DNA of 35,784 nucleotides from Chlamydiota bacterium (lineage in GTDB: Bacteria > Chlamydiota > Chlamydiia > Chlamydiales > Parachlamydiaceae), in contig JABDDC010000016.1 in NCBI GenBank assembly GCA_013287815.1, positions 1-35,784 on the forward strand, read 5' to 3'. This document shows positions 8,065 to 14,295 of the stretch, piece after piece. The first letter of the stretch is position 1; every line of letters begins with the position of its first letter. The position numbers were made by a program, and so were the translations under genes. The notes beneath the pieces are model-generated. The model was not told where the DNA came from. It did not search any database and was given only the letters and a program-made list of their open reading frames with translations.

Positions 8065-8925
8065 ATGGCAGGCAACCAACTTAAAGTCGTGGCGATTATG
8101 CCCGCAACACCTCGTCAACCTATTTCTTCGCGCCTAACCAGGCGCAAAGAACTTCAAGCACACTTCGAACGCCTCTGGCTGCTTGATCCCGAGCAGTTTA
8201 ACCCATTGCGTAATTGCATGCAAAGAGAACGTCTTGAAAGGACCCATCATCTGATCAAGAACCACACTACAATCCAAGGCAAACGAGCGGCAGATCTCGG
8301 GTGTGCAGCAGGAGTGTTCACAAGAAGAATCCGCGATGAGGGCGCTTTTGTCGATGCTGTCGACATTGCAGAAAACGCATTAAAAGAACTGAAGAAAAAT
8401 GATATGGCCAACATCGAAGCGAAACATGACGCCATGCCCGAAACCAAATTGCCAGACCATGCCTACGACCTCGTCTTATGCATGGAAATCATCGCAGAGC
8501 TAACTAAAGATGATTACAGGCTCTTTTTCTCAGAACTAGCCCGCCTGGTCAAACTCGATGGCTTCGTCGTCTGCTCGACCCCCATCGATTTCAAAACCCA
8601 GGATGGTGTCGAACGGCTTTTAGAGCTTGCCCAAACTGAATTCGACATCATCGATGCTTTCCCCAGCTACCATGCCTTATTTATCCGGCTGAAGGGGTTT
8701 TTCGAATCGTTTCCAAAATGGCTTTCTTTTATTACAAAACCAATCCTCAACAAGCTTAAAAACAGTAAATGGATTTTGCTGAAATTGGAAAAAATCTGCG
8801 AATGCTTCCGGCATAACAATGGCATCAGCCACGTGATCTTCATCGCCAAATTGCGCCCCCTTCCTAAAATAAATCCTGAGGAAATTCCGGTCGAGAGGTT
8901 ACACAAAAAACAAATCTGGGAATAA
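8065..8925 (+). CDS. Class I SAM-dependent methyltransferase
   Basis: A 286-aa protein with a Rossmann-type methyltransferase domain in the middle. Motif I is AADLGCAAGVF (75-85), the acidic end of strand 2 is AVDIAENALKEL, the post-I region is AKHDAMPETKLPDHAYDLVL, and motif IV is VLCMEIIAEL, followed by LARLVKLDGFVVCSTPI. The N-terminal ~60 residues are basic and the C-terminal ~90 residues form a Lys-rich extension, so the substrate may be nucleic acid or lipid, but nothing in the motifs identifies it. The start is supported by AAGGA upstream. Transcription diverges from the CPBP gene across a 60-bp gap. Confidence 0.82.
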   Translation: MAGNQLKVVAIMPATPRQPISSRLTRRKELQAHFERLWLLDPEQFNPLRNCMQRERLERTHHLIKNHTTIQGKRAADLGCAAGVFTRRIRDEGAFVDAVDIAENALKELKKNDMANIEAKHDAMPETKLPDHAYDLVLCMEIIAELTKDDYRLFFSELARLVKLDGFVVCSTPIDFKTQDGVERLLELAQTEFDIIDAFPSYHALFIRLKGFFESFPKWLSFITKPILNKLKNSKWILLKLEKICECFRHNNGISHVIFIAKLRPLPKINPEEIPVERLHKKQIWE

Positions 8926-8950
8926 ATTGTGGTAGGGAAAAGAAGAAAAA

Positions 8951-9048
8951 AACCGGAGATTATCTCAAGGCATAATCATCGTCCTTAAGGCTGCTACATT
9001 CCTGTCCTGACCTGGTTCGGACTGTTTTATTCCATGAGGTCCCCGGTT
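8951..9048 (-). ncRNA. ffs: SRP RNA (4.5S / small bacterial type)
   Basis: The minus strand carries a 98-nt hairpin RNA. The ends pair as AACCGGGGA with TCTCCGGTT. The Ffh-binding apex is recognisable as CCAGGTCAGGACAGGAATGT followed by AGCAGCC, that is, the conserved GTCAGG and AGCAGC sides of the symmetric internal loop around a GGAA tetraloop. The AGGACA/TGT closing helix differs from the common AGGTCCGGAAGGAAGCAGC form. A T-rich run follows directly on the 3' side (TTTTTTTCTTCTTTT), as in an intrinsic terminator. This RNA is the scaffold of the signal recognition particle for membrane-protein targeting. Confidence 0.9.
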
Positions 9049-9056
9049 AAACTGAT

Positions 9057-9085
9057 AGTATATCTAATAGAGTCATTGGATGCAA
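9057..9085 (-). promoter_or_regulatory. Promoter of the SRP RNA gene
   Basis: On the minus strand, -35 TTGCAT (9085-9080), a 17-base spacer, then -10 TATACT (9062-9057), 8 bases before the RNA 5' end at 9048. The -35 box lies inside the left arm of the 93-nt palindrome, while the -10 lies outside it. Confidence 0.7.
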
Positions 9086-9168
9086 TTAAAAGTATAGGCT
9101 CACTTGAAACCTTTTGGTGTCTGACACCAAAAGGTTTCAAGTGAGCCTATACTTTTAATTGCATCCAA
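9076..9168. repeat. 93-nt perfect palindrome between divergent promoters
   Basis: Two 46-bp arms (9076-9121 and 9123-9168) are exact reverse complements around a single central T at 9122. The core reads GGTGTC-T-GACACC. Each arm carries TTGCAT near its outer end, and each serves as an outward -35 box: leftward for the SRP RNA, rightward for the NUDIX gene. A near-perfect palindrome this long would extrude as a cruciform or form a very stable RNA hairpin. Confidence 0.95.
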
Positions 9169-9187
9169 AACAGCATTTAGCGATAAT
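9159..9187 (+). promoter_or_regulatory. Promoter of the second NUDIX gene
   Basis: -35 TTGCAT (9159-9164) at the right end of the palindrome, 17 bases, then -10 GATAAT (9182-9187). The predicted start is about 9194, 20 bases before the NUDIX start codon. It mirrors the SRP RNA promoter exactly in -35 sequence and spacing. Confidence 0.65.
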
Positions 9188-9213
9188 AGACGGGAAATTA
9201 CGTATGAGAAAAG

Positions 9214-9696
9214 ATGAAAAAAGAATTTACTGCGACTGTCTATATCATCAAAGACCAGAAAGTTTTACTGGTCTACCATCATAAATTCCAAAAGTGGCTT
9301 CCCCCAGGCGGGCACGTAGAGCCCAATGAGTCACCCACTGAAGCAGCAAAACGTGAAGTATTGGAAGAGACCGGTTTAACCATTGAATTTATTAGACAGG
9401 AAAACGTCTGGGTTGACTACAAAAATGCGACTAGCTTTGAAAGACCCTATCTCTGTCTTACAGAAGACATTCCTGCCCATAAAGATATGCCGCCACATCA
9501 GCACCTCGATTTTGTATATATCGCCAAACCTATCGCACAGGTGCAAGAAGCAGAAGATGACCCGTGCCGCTGGTTTGGACTAGATGAGTTAGATGATCTC
9601 ACCATTGAAGTTGATATCTTCACAGATACCATTGTAGTGATCAAACATCTACTCTCCCAGTCGATAGTAACTACTCATCCTATTTATGTTTCATGA
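9214..9696 (+). CDS. NUDIX hydrolase
   Basis: A 160-aa NUDIX protein. The Nudix box begins at Gly33: GHVEPNE, seven residues, then REVLEETG (Arg47, Glu48, Glu51, Glu52). The preceding VLLVYHHKFQKWLPPGGHVE and the later PPHQHLDFVYIAKP are typical of small MutT-like or ADP-ribose/nucleotide hydrolases whose C-terminal half carries a conserved HxHxD-type strand. The substrate is not determinable. It differs in sequence from the NUDIX protein at 2867-3370, so the two are not recent duplicates. The gene is driven from the palindrome-associated promoter. Confidence 0.88.
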   Translation: MKKEFTATVYIIKDQKVLLVYHHKFQKWLPPGGHVEPNESPTEAAKREVLEETGLTIEFIRQENVWVDYKNATSFERPYLCLTEDIPAHKDMPPHQHLDFVYIAKPIAQVQEAEDDPCRWFGLDELDDLTIEVDIFTDTIVVIKHLLSQSIVTTHPIYVS

Positions 9697-9770
9697 TCGT
9701 TGCAGCCCCGCAGTATATATAAGTATTTAACTTTAAAGAATACCTGTAATATAATTAAGAATAGGAGTGT

Positions 9771-9911
9771 AAAAAAGTAGATTATATCAAAGGTTATAAA
9801 CTTAAGGTTCAATTCAACGATAATAAAGCTAAAATCGTTGACATGGGACCTCTGGTAAAAGAAAGTAAAAGTGTTTATTTTATCCCGCTTACATCAAATA
9901 TCAACCTGAAG
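9771..9911 (+). pseudogene. DUF2442-like remnant
   Basis: The + frame from about 9771 reads VDYIKGYKLKVQFNDNKAKI then VDMGPLVKESKSVYFIPLTS, which resembles the N-terminal two thirds of DUF2442 proteins (strand, Phe-x-Asp-x-basic, Val-Asp-Leu, and the phe/tyr-x-pro-leu element). There is no in-frame start codon: a TAG lies at 9762 and the only GTG, at 9767, is followed at once by TAA. The C-terminal Trp-Pro-x-Gly-Ala-Asp part is missing, the sequence instead running into the convergent heptosyltransferase. AGGAG at 9763-9767 suggests the original start lay where the A6 run now is. Confidence 0.45.
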
Positions 9912-9941
9912 ACTCAATTAGCAAAACGCTTCCAAAGAAGA

Positions 9942-10985
9942 TTAAGAATCCAAAGAAATAGAAAGAAGGTTCTGGAAGAGGACGTTGGGATCAACATCCT
10001 TGATGCAGCTGCCGGTGGGGCAGGTGCGGAGGATAGGACACCTTTTCTCAAAAGTACGTCCATAAGGGCACGCTCCCTGGAAGGCGGACGACCCGGCCGG
10101 CTTGTACTTGTTGGCAGAAGAGGCGCCGAAGACTCCGAAGACTTGTGTAGAAGTGGTTCCGGCCAGATGGAGCGGCAGCGAGTCCATGGCAATAACCTGG
10201 TCCATCCGTCCCATCAGGTTCTGCAGCGTAGCCAACGGGAGCTTGTCTGCAATCAGGCATCTCTCCGGAAAAGATAGTGCCAACTCTTGCACCGTCTGCT
10301 TTTCGGCATCAGATCCCCAAACGAAGAGAAAGCGCGAAGTTTCTGACTGATCAATTTTCTGCAAAAACGCCAGCAGCGTTTCTTTGGAGAGTTGTTTATT
10401 GGCCCACATAGATCCTGGGCAAACCATAATCTTCTTACCACCCTGAAACACTGGGTTAGCTAAGAACTGATCAATCCTTTGTTGTTCTTGTGAAGAGATT
10501 TGCAGCTCAACTTCCCTCACATGATAATCACCTGATTGGTCAACCAAGTAGAGATAATCATCACGGATGTTTTTTCCCTTGGGTGGATTGAAATGCTTAT
10601 TTGTAAATAAGGCATTAGGTTTTTCGGGGACAGAAGAGAAACCGAAACCTACTTTAATGGGACTTTTGGCCATCCAAGTGATCAATCCAGATTTAAAATT
10701 ACCTTGAAAATCGTACACTCTATCATAGCTAACACTGCGAAGCTCTTTTCTTAAAGTAAGAATCTCCTGCCACGTTTGCCTAGTACTCATATTTTTGCGC
10801 CACTGACGTGTTTTAACGCTGAAGACATGGTCGATATCGGGATGTGATTGCACTAATTCGGTAAAAGGTTGCTCAACTACCCAGTCGATCTGTGCTGATG
10901 GGTAGCGCTCCCTCAAGAGCTGCAATGAAGGGAAAGTGTGAATAATATCCCCAAGCGAGGAGGTCTTGACTATGAGTATTTTCAT
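9942..10985 (-). CDS. waaC: LPS heptosyltransferase, GT9 family (WaaC-like)
   Basis: A 347-aa glycosyltransferase family 9 enzyme that transfers heptose from an ADP-heptose donor to the lipid A-Kdo core. The N-terminus MKILIVKTSSLGDIIHTFPS is the classical heptosyltransferase start, with the SLGDxxH acceptor-side motif. Next come IDWVVEQPF, the C-terminal donor-domain VCPGSMWANKQL, FVWGSDAEK, and DSLPLHLAGTTSTQVFGVFG with the conserved Asp-x3-His-x-Ala nucleotide-sugar site. It is closer to WaaC than WaaF by these motifs (moderate certainty). Chlamydiaceae have a truncated heptose-free LPS, so a heptosyltransferase points to an environmental relative. The start overlaps the pseudouridine synthase stop by four bases. 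Confidence 0.8.
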   Translation of the reverse strand: MKILIVKTSSLGDIIHTFPSLQLLRERYPSAQIDWVVEQPFTELVQSHPDIDHVFSVKTRQWRKNMSTRQTWQEILTLRKELRSVSYDRVYDFQGNFKSGLITWMAKSPIKVGFGFSSVPEKPNALFTNKHFNPPKGKNIRDDYLYLVDQSGDYHVREVELQISSQEQQRIDQFLANPVFQGGKKIMVCPGSMWANKQLSKETLLAFLQKIDQSETSRFLFVWGSDAEKQTVQELALSFPERCLIADKLPLATLQNLMGRMDQVIAMDSLPLHLAGTTSTQVFGVFGASSANKYKPAGSSAFQGACPYGRTFEKRCPILRTCPTGSCIKDVDPNVLFQNLLSISLDS

Positions 10986-11881
10986 GTGAATAAATTCCTT
11001 TCCGCATCCTTGAAGTCATCTGGAAATGGAGCAGTAGCAACGATCTTCTTCATGGTTTTAGGGTGTGAAAATGCAATTTGATCGGAATGTAATAAATACC
11101 TGTCCGCATGATAGGTGGTTTTGAATTTTTTGCCGTATTGGACATCGCCAAGGATAGGATGTCCCATGCCCGCCAGGTGAACCCGAAGCTGGTGTGTCTT
11201 ACCCGTTTCCGGATAGCAGACAACTAATGAGGTTTCCTTTCCTTTTTTCAAGCTTTCCCACCGGGTTACGGCATGTAATCCTGGCGGTTGGTCAGATTCT
11301 CCCCAGATGGTCTGTCCGGCAATTTTACGCTTCACGACAAGATAATTCTCTATTTTTCCAGACTGCTTCTTAATCACACCATCCACGATTGCCCGATAAC
11401 TCTTTTTGACTTCGTGATACTTGAATTGTCCGATCAAATGCTTAAGCGTTTCTTCATTTTTAGACAGGATTAAAGTACCTGTGGTATCCCGATCTAAGCG
11501 ATGGACGAGTTGCAGATTAGCGTTATGCTTTCTCAATAATTTCAGTATTCCGTCTTCATCGCAATTTATCCCCGCAGGCTTATTGTAGACTAGCAGATCA
11601 TCGTCTTCGTATAAGAGGCGGCTGTTATCGAATTCAAGGGATGGACGCTCTTTTATATCAAGATAGATCCGGTCGCCTAGGCCAACGATTGTAGATGCAA
11701 ATCGTTCGGTCCGACCGTTAATTTGACAGCAGTTTGCCTCAATGGCCTTCTTCAGGGATTTGGCGGAGTGGCCAATCTTGGCAGCCAGGAAGGCTTGGAG
11801 CTTCATGCCGGAGTCAATGGGTGCTACTGTCCATTCCTTCTGCATATTATCTTGTGAATTGGCGAAGAAATCTGAGATCAT
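10982..11881 (-). CDS. RluA-family pseudouridine synthase
   Basis: A 299-aa RNA pseudouridine synthase with an N-terminal S4-like RNA-binding domain (MKLQAFLAAKIGHSAKSLKK, about residues 26-75) and the catalytic motif LVHRLDRDTTGTLILSK, whose central Asp attacks the uridine. The later GKTHQLRVHLAGMGHPILGD is the second family signature. It could be RluC or RluD type; the target is not readable. The annotated ATG lies 35 bases inside pheS. An in-frame ATG at 11845 (MQKEWTVAP) just after the pheS stop is equally good, and neither has a clear ribosome-binding site. The gene continues the minus-strand run from pheS and overlaps the heptosyltransferase start (ATGA). Confidence 0.87.
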   Translation of the reverse strand: MISDFFANSQDNMQKEWTVAPIDSGMKLQAFLAAKIGHSAKSLKKAIEANCCQINGRTERFASTIVGLGDRIYLDIKERPSLEFDNSRLLYEDDDLLVYNKPAGINCDEDGILKLLRKHNANLQLVHRLDRDTTGTLILSKNEETLKHLIGQFKYHEVKKSYRAIVDGVIKKQSGKIENYLVVKRKIAGQTIWGESDQPPGLHAVTRWESLKKGKETSLVVCYPETGKTHQLRVHLAGMGHPILGDVQYGKKFKTTYHADRYLLHSDQIAFSHPKTMKKIVATAPFPDDFKDAERNLFT

Positions 11882-12872
11882 TTTCTGTGAACTGTCGGAT
11901 ATCCTGTATTCCCCTCAGCATAATGACAAGACGCTCAAGACCGAGTCCCCAGGCAAAGCCAGTATAGACTTCAGGATCGATGCCGCCATTACGTAATACT
12001 TCAGGATGGATCATCCCCGCTCCTGCAATCTCTAGCCATCCCGAATGCTTGCAGATGCTGCAACCTTTCCCTTTGCAAAGGACGCAGGCGACATCCACTT
12101 CCATACCGGGTTCGACAAAAGGGAAGTAGCTGGGACGGAACCGGGTGGCAATCTCCTGATCAAACAATTTGCTCAAGAATTCATTGAGCGTCGCCATCAG
12201 ATCGGCAAAGGTAACGTTTTTATCAATATACAGTGCTTCCACCTGATGGAAGAAGACGTGTGAACGGGCTGTAATAGTTTCATTGCGATAGACTTTACCC
12301 GGAGCAATGATTCGGATTGGCGGACTGTTAGCCTCCATCACCCTAGCTTGGATATTCGATGTATGTGAACGCAAAAGGATGTGCGGTGCAATATAGAATG
12401 TGTCTTGCATGTCCCTTGCAGGATGCTCCTCAGGAAAATTCAATGCTCCATAATTATAATAATCGGAATCGATGTCCGGTCCGTACTGTACCGAAAACCC
12501 CATTCCTTCTAGAATGTGGATGATCTGATCCATCGCCTGTGTCAAGGGATGCTTGCGGCCAATATGCCTACGATGGCCCGGAAGGGTGACATCGACGGCC
12601 TCTTCTTCAAGCTTCCGGCCTACTTCCTTTTTTATCAGATTTTCTTCTAACTGTCCAATCTCACCGGCTAATTTCTCTTTTAAATCATTGATCAGCTTGC
12701 CGGCGGCCGGCCTGTTTTCTGGCGCGACATCTTTCAGCGTCTTCATCAGGTCCTGGACAGGCCCCTTTTTACCCAAATATTTCACTTTGAGCTGCTCTAA
12801 ATCACCTGTTGTGTGAACTTGTTGAAGTTCTAATGTGAATTCTTTCTGAAGGGACTCTATCGAATTTTGCAT
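11847..12872 (-). CDS. pheS: Phenylalanyl-tRNA synthetase alpha subunit
   Basis: A 341-aa class II synthetase subunit that charges tRNA-Phe as part of an alpha2-beta2 enzyme. It has the N-terminal coiled coil (about 1-90), then PGHRRHIGRKHPLTQAMDQI, motif 1 (GMGFSVQYGPDIDSDYYNY), DTFYI, motif 2 (PGKVYRNETITARSHVFFHQ) and motif 3 (GFAWGLGLERLVIML). Phe-binding TRFRPSYFPFVEPGMEV is intact, and CVLCKGKGCSICKHSGW matches the bacterial PheS Cys-rich insert. Length is typical. The beta subunit (pheT) is not adjacent, unlike in most bacteria. The gene follows infC-rpmI-rplT after a 154-bp gap full of heptanucleotide repeats. Confidence 0.97.
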   Translation of the reverse strand: MQNSIESLQKEFTLELQQVHTTGDLEQLKVKYLGKKGPVQDLMKTLKDVAPENRPAAGKLINDLKEKLAGEIGQLEENLIKKEVGRKLEEEAVDVTLPGHRRHIGRKHPLTQAMDQIIHILEGMGFSVQYGPDIDSDYYNYGALNFPEEHPARDMQDTFYIAPHILLRSHTSNIQARVMEANSPPIRIIAPGKVYRNETITARSHVFFHQVEALYIDKNVTFADLMATLNEFLSKLFDQEIATRFRPSYFPFVEPGMEVDVACVLCKGKGCSICKHSGWLEIAGAGMIHPEVLRNGGIDPEVYTGFAWGLGLERLVIMLRGIQDIRQFTENDLRFLRQFTR

Positions 12873-12882
12873 GACTGAGTGT

Positions 12883-13025
12883 TTCCTAAAGGATGAGGGA
12901 TAAAGGATGGGGGATGAAATTAAGACCTGTGTTAAAGGCTAAAGGATGAAGGTGATAAATGAGGGATATTCTCTTACTAGTTCGTATATCCTTCATCCCT
13001 CATCCTTCATCCTTCATCCTTCATC
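12883..13025. repeat. CCTTCAT heptanucleotide tandem repeat and inverted partner
   Basis: Between rplT and pheS five CCTTCAT-type 7-bp units stand in tandem at 12990-13024 (one is CCCTCAT). Reverse-complement units (AAGGATGAGGG, AAGGATGGGGG, AAGGATGAAGG) lie at 12889-12955, so the gap could fold into an imperfect hairpin. Related GGATGAGG/CCTCATCC pieces occur at 2558-2622 and 23438-23481. Confidence 0.75.
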
Positions 13026-13026
13026 C

Positions 13027-13383
13027 TTAAGCTAATGCTGCTTTGGCTGCTCCGACGACAGCGGCGAAGCCGCTTGGGTCACGGATGGCCATATCAGACA
13101 ATACTTTTCTATCAAGTTCGCATCGTGCTTTCTTTAACCCATAGATAAATTTACTATAGGAAATTCCATTAATTCTTGCGGCGGCATTAAGACGCATAAT
13201 CCATAAACTACGAAAGTTGCGTTTATTTTCCTTTCTGTGCGCATAGCTATAAGCCATTGCGCGCATCACTGCTCCGCTCGTTAGACGCAAGTGGTTCTTT
13301 CTGTCTCCGACATAACCCTTGGCTAACTTAAATAATCTCTTCTTGCGACGATGAGAAGCTACTGAGTTAGTTGCTCTAACCAT
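13027..13383 (-). CDS. rplT: 50S ribosomal protein L20
   Basis: A 118-aa L20 of standard length, an early-assembly 23S rRNA binder and, in many bacteria, autoregulator of this operon. Signatures: an N-terminal basic tail [75 protein letters not shown]. The start is confirmed by AGGAG seven bases upstream of ATG 13383. It follows rpmI after 53 bases. I see no obvious L20-binding pseudoknot in the leader. Confidence 0.98.
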   Translation of the reverse strand: MVRATNSVASHRRKKRLFKLAKGYVGDRKNHLRLTSGAVMRAMAYSYAHRKENKRNFRSLWIMRLNAAARINGISYSKFIYGLKKARCELDRKVLSDMAIRDPSGFAAVVGAAKAALA

Positions 13384-13436
13384 AGCTGTTCTCCTGTTAA
13401 ATCATTTCACCGTTATTCACGGCACTATATTTCTTT

Positions 13437-13631
13437 TTACAGACACATTAAGCGTTTGTAAGTCTTCAGATGACCATCATCCAGAGACATCGGCTGGCGT
13501 AGTTGACGCTTACGCTTGGGCGATTTACCTGTCAACTTATGCCTTCTGCCACCACGGCTTGTTTTAAGCTTTCCGGTTGCCGTCACGCGAAACCGAGACG
13601 CTACGGCTTTACGGGTTTTCATTTTAGGCAC
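13437..13631 (-). CDS. rpmI: 50S ribosomal protein L35
   Basis: A 64-aa L35 with the expected [20 protein letters not shown] start and a basic central region ([20 protein letters not shown]). The initiation codon is GTG (13631), preceded by AGGAG with seven-base spacing, the same leader AGGAGAAC that precedes rplT. It sits between infC and rplT in the conserved order. Its short distance to infC (43 bases) includes an 18-bp palindrome. Confidence 0.97.
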   Translation of the reverse strand: MPKMKTRKAVASRFRVTATGKLKTSRGGRRHKLTGKSPKRKRQLRQPMSLDDGHLKTYKRLMCL

Positions 13632-13657
13632 GGTTGTTCTCCTAACTTATATTTTTT

Positions 13658-13675
13658 AATTCGGAATTCCGAATT
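13658..13675. repeat. 18-bp GAATTC-type palindrome at the infC stop
   Basis: AATTCGGAATTCCGAATT is a perfect palindrome touching the infC stop codon. The same TTCGGAATTC/GAATTCCGAA words recur at 14579-14611, in frame inside the ThrRS-like gene. Confidence 0.7.
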
Positions 13676-14250
13676 CAACTTGAAGGCTCTGGTTGTACTG
13701 TGGACCCTTCAGGTCCGCCGCTTGGCCTTACTCCTTCTTTCTTTTTCTTAGCTCCGGGGGCTAAAACAACGAGCAGCATGCGTCCCATCATTTTGGCGGG
13801 AGATTCTGCTGTCGAAATATCTTCAAGTGATTGGCACATATCGCGCACAATCTTATCTCCAATCTCCGGATGCATCATTTCCCTTCCGCGGAAGGTACAA
13901 GTAATCTTCACTTTGTTACCATCCGAAAGAAACTCACGGGCATGCCTCGTTTTGGTCTCAAGGTCATGGACATCAATATTCGGCTTAAGTTTGATTTCCT
14001 TAACCTTAATTTGATGCTGTGACTTTTTACTTTCCTTTTCCCGTTTGCTTTGATCATATCGGAATTTACCGAAATTGATGATTTTGCATACGGGTGGAGT
14101 GGAGCCTGGAACAATTTCCACCAGGTCTAATCCTAGGTCTTCGGCCTTTGTTAAAGCTTCGTAAAGGGATAAAATCCCTATTTGTTCTCCATCATGACCG
14201 ATGACACGTACTTTTGGAGCTCGTATTTCTCTATTAACTTTCAAGCTAAT
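13675..14250 (-). CDS. infC: Translation initiation factor IF-3, AUU start
   Basis: A ~191-aa IF-3, which binds the 30S subunit and checks the start codon. N-domain: VNREIRAPKVRVIGHDGEQI, LGLDLVEIVPGSTPPVCKII, NFGKFRYDQSKREKESKK; C-domain: IKLKPNIDVHDLETKTRHAR, GNKVKITCTFRGREMMHPE. The C-terminal Gly/Pro/Ser-rich tail is non-conserved. I start it at ATT 14250 (reading ATT AGC TTG AAA): GAGGAG at 14263-14258 is spaced seven bases from ATT but 13 from the alternative TTG 14244. An AUU initiator is the known device by which IF-3 represses its own synthesis in E. coli. It precedes rpmI-rplT-pheS and follows the ThrRS-like gene, the classical order. Confidence 0.95.
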   Translation of the reverse strand: MSLKVNREIRAPKVRVIGHDGEQIGILSLYEALTKAEDLGLDLVEIVPGSTPPVCKIINFGKFRYDQSKREKESKKSQHQIKVKEIKLKPNIDVHDLETKTRHAREFLSDGNKVKITCTFRGREMMHPEIGDKIVRDMCQSLEDISTAESPAKMMGRMLLVVLAPGAKKKKEGVRPSGGPEGSTVQPEPSS

Positions 14251-14257
14251 TTACTCT

Positions 14258-14263
14258 CTCCTC
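14258..14263 (-). promoter_or_regulatory. Ribosome-binding site deciding the AUU start of infC
   Basis: GAGGAG on the minus strand with seven bases to ATT at 14250-14248. No ATG exists in this region in the infC frame, and TTG 14244 would need 13-base spacing. Confidence 0.75.
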
Positions 14264-14295
14264 ATTATTTATCAAAGCCTTTAATGAAAATGGCC

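Noticed and set aside
9843-10277. Plus-strand frame of 144 codons
   Set aside because: Only its first ~25 codons continue the DUF2442-like remnant; the rest is antisense to the C-terminus of the well-supported heptosyltransferase.
12990-13024. Possible CRISPR array (tandem CCTTCAT units)
   Set aside because: Seven-base contiguous units without spacers; a simple tandem repeat. The same argument excludes 29672-29808.
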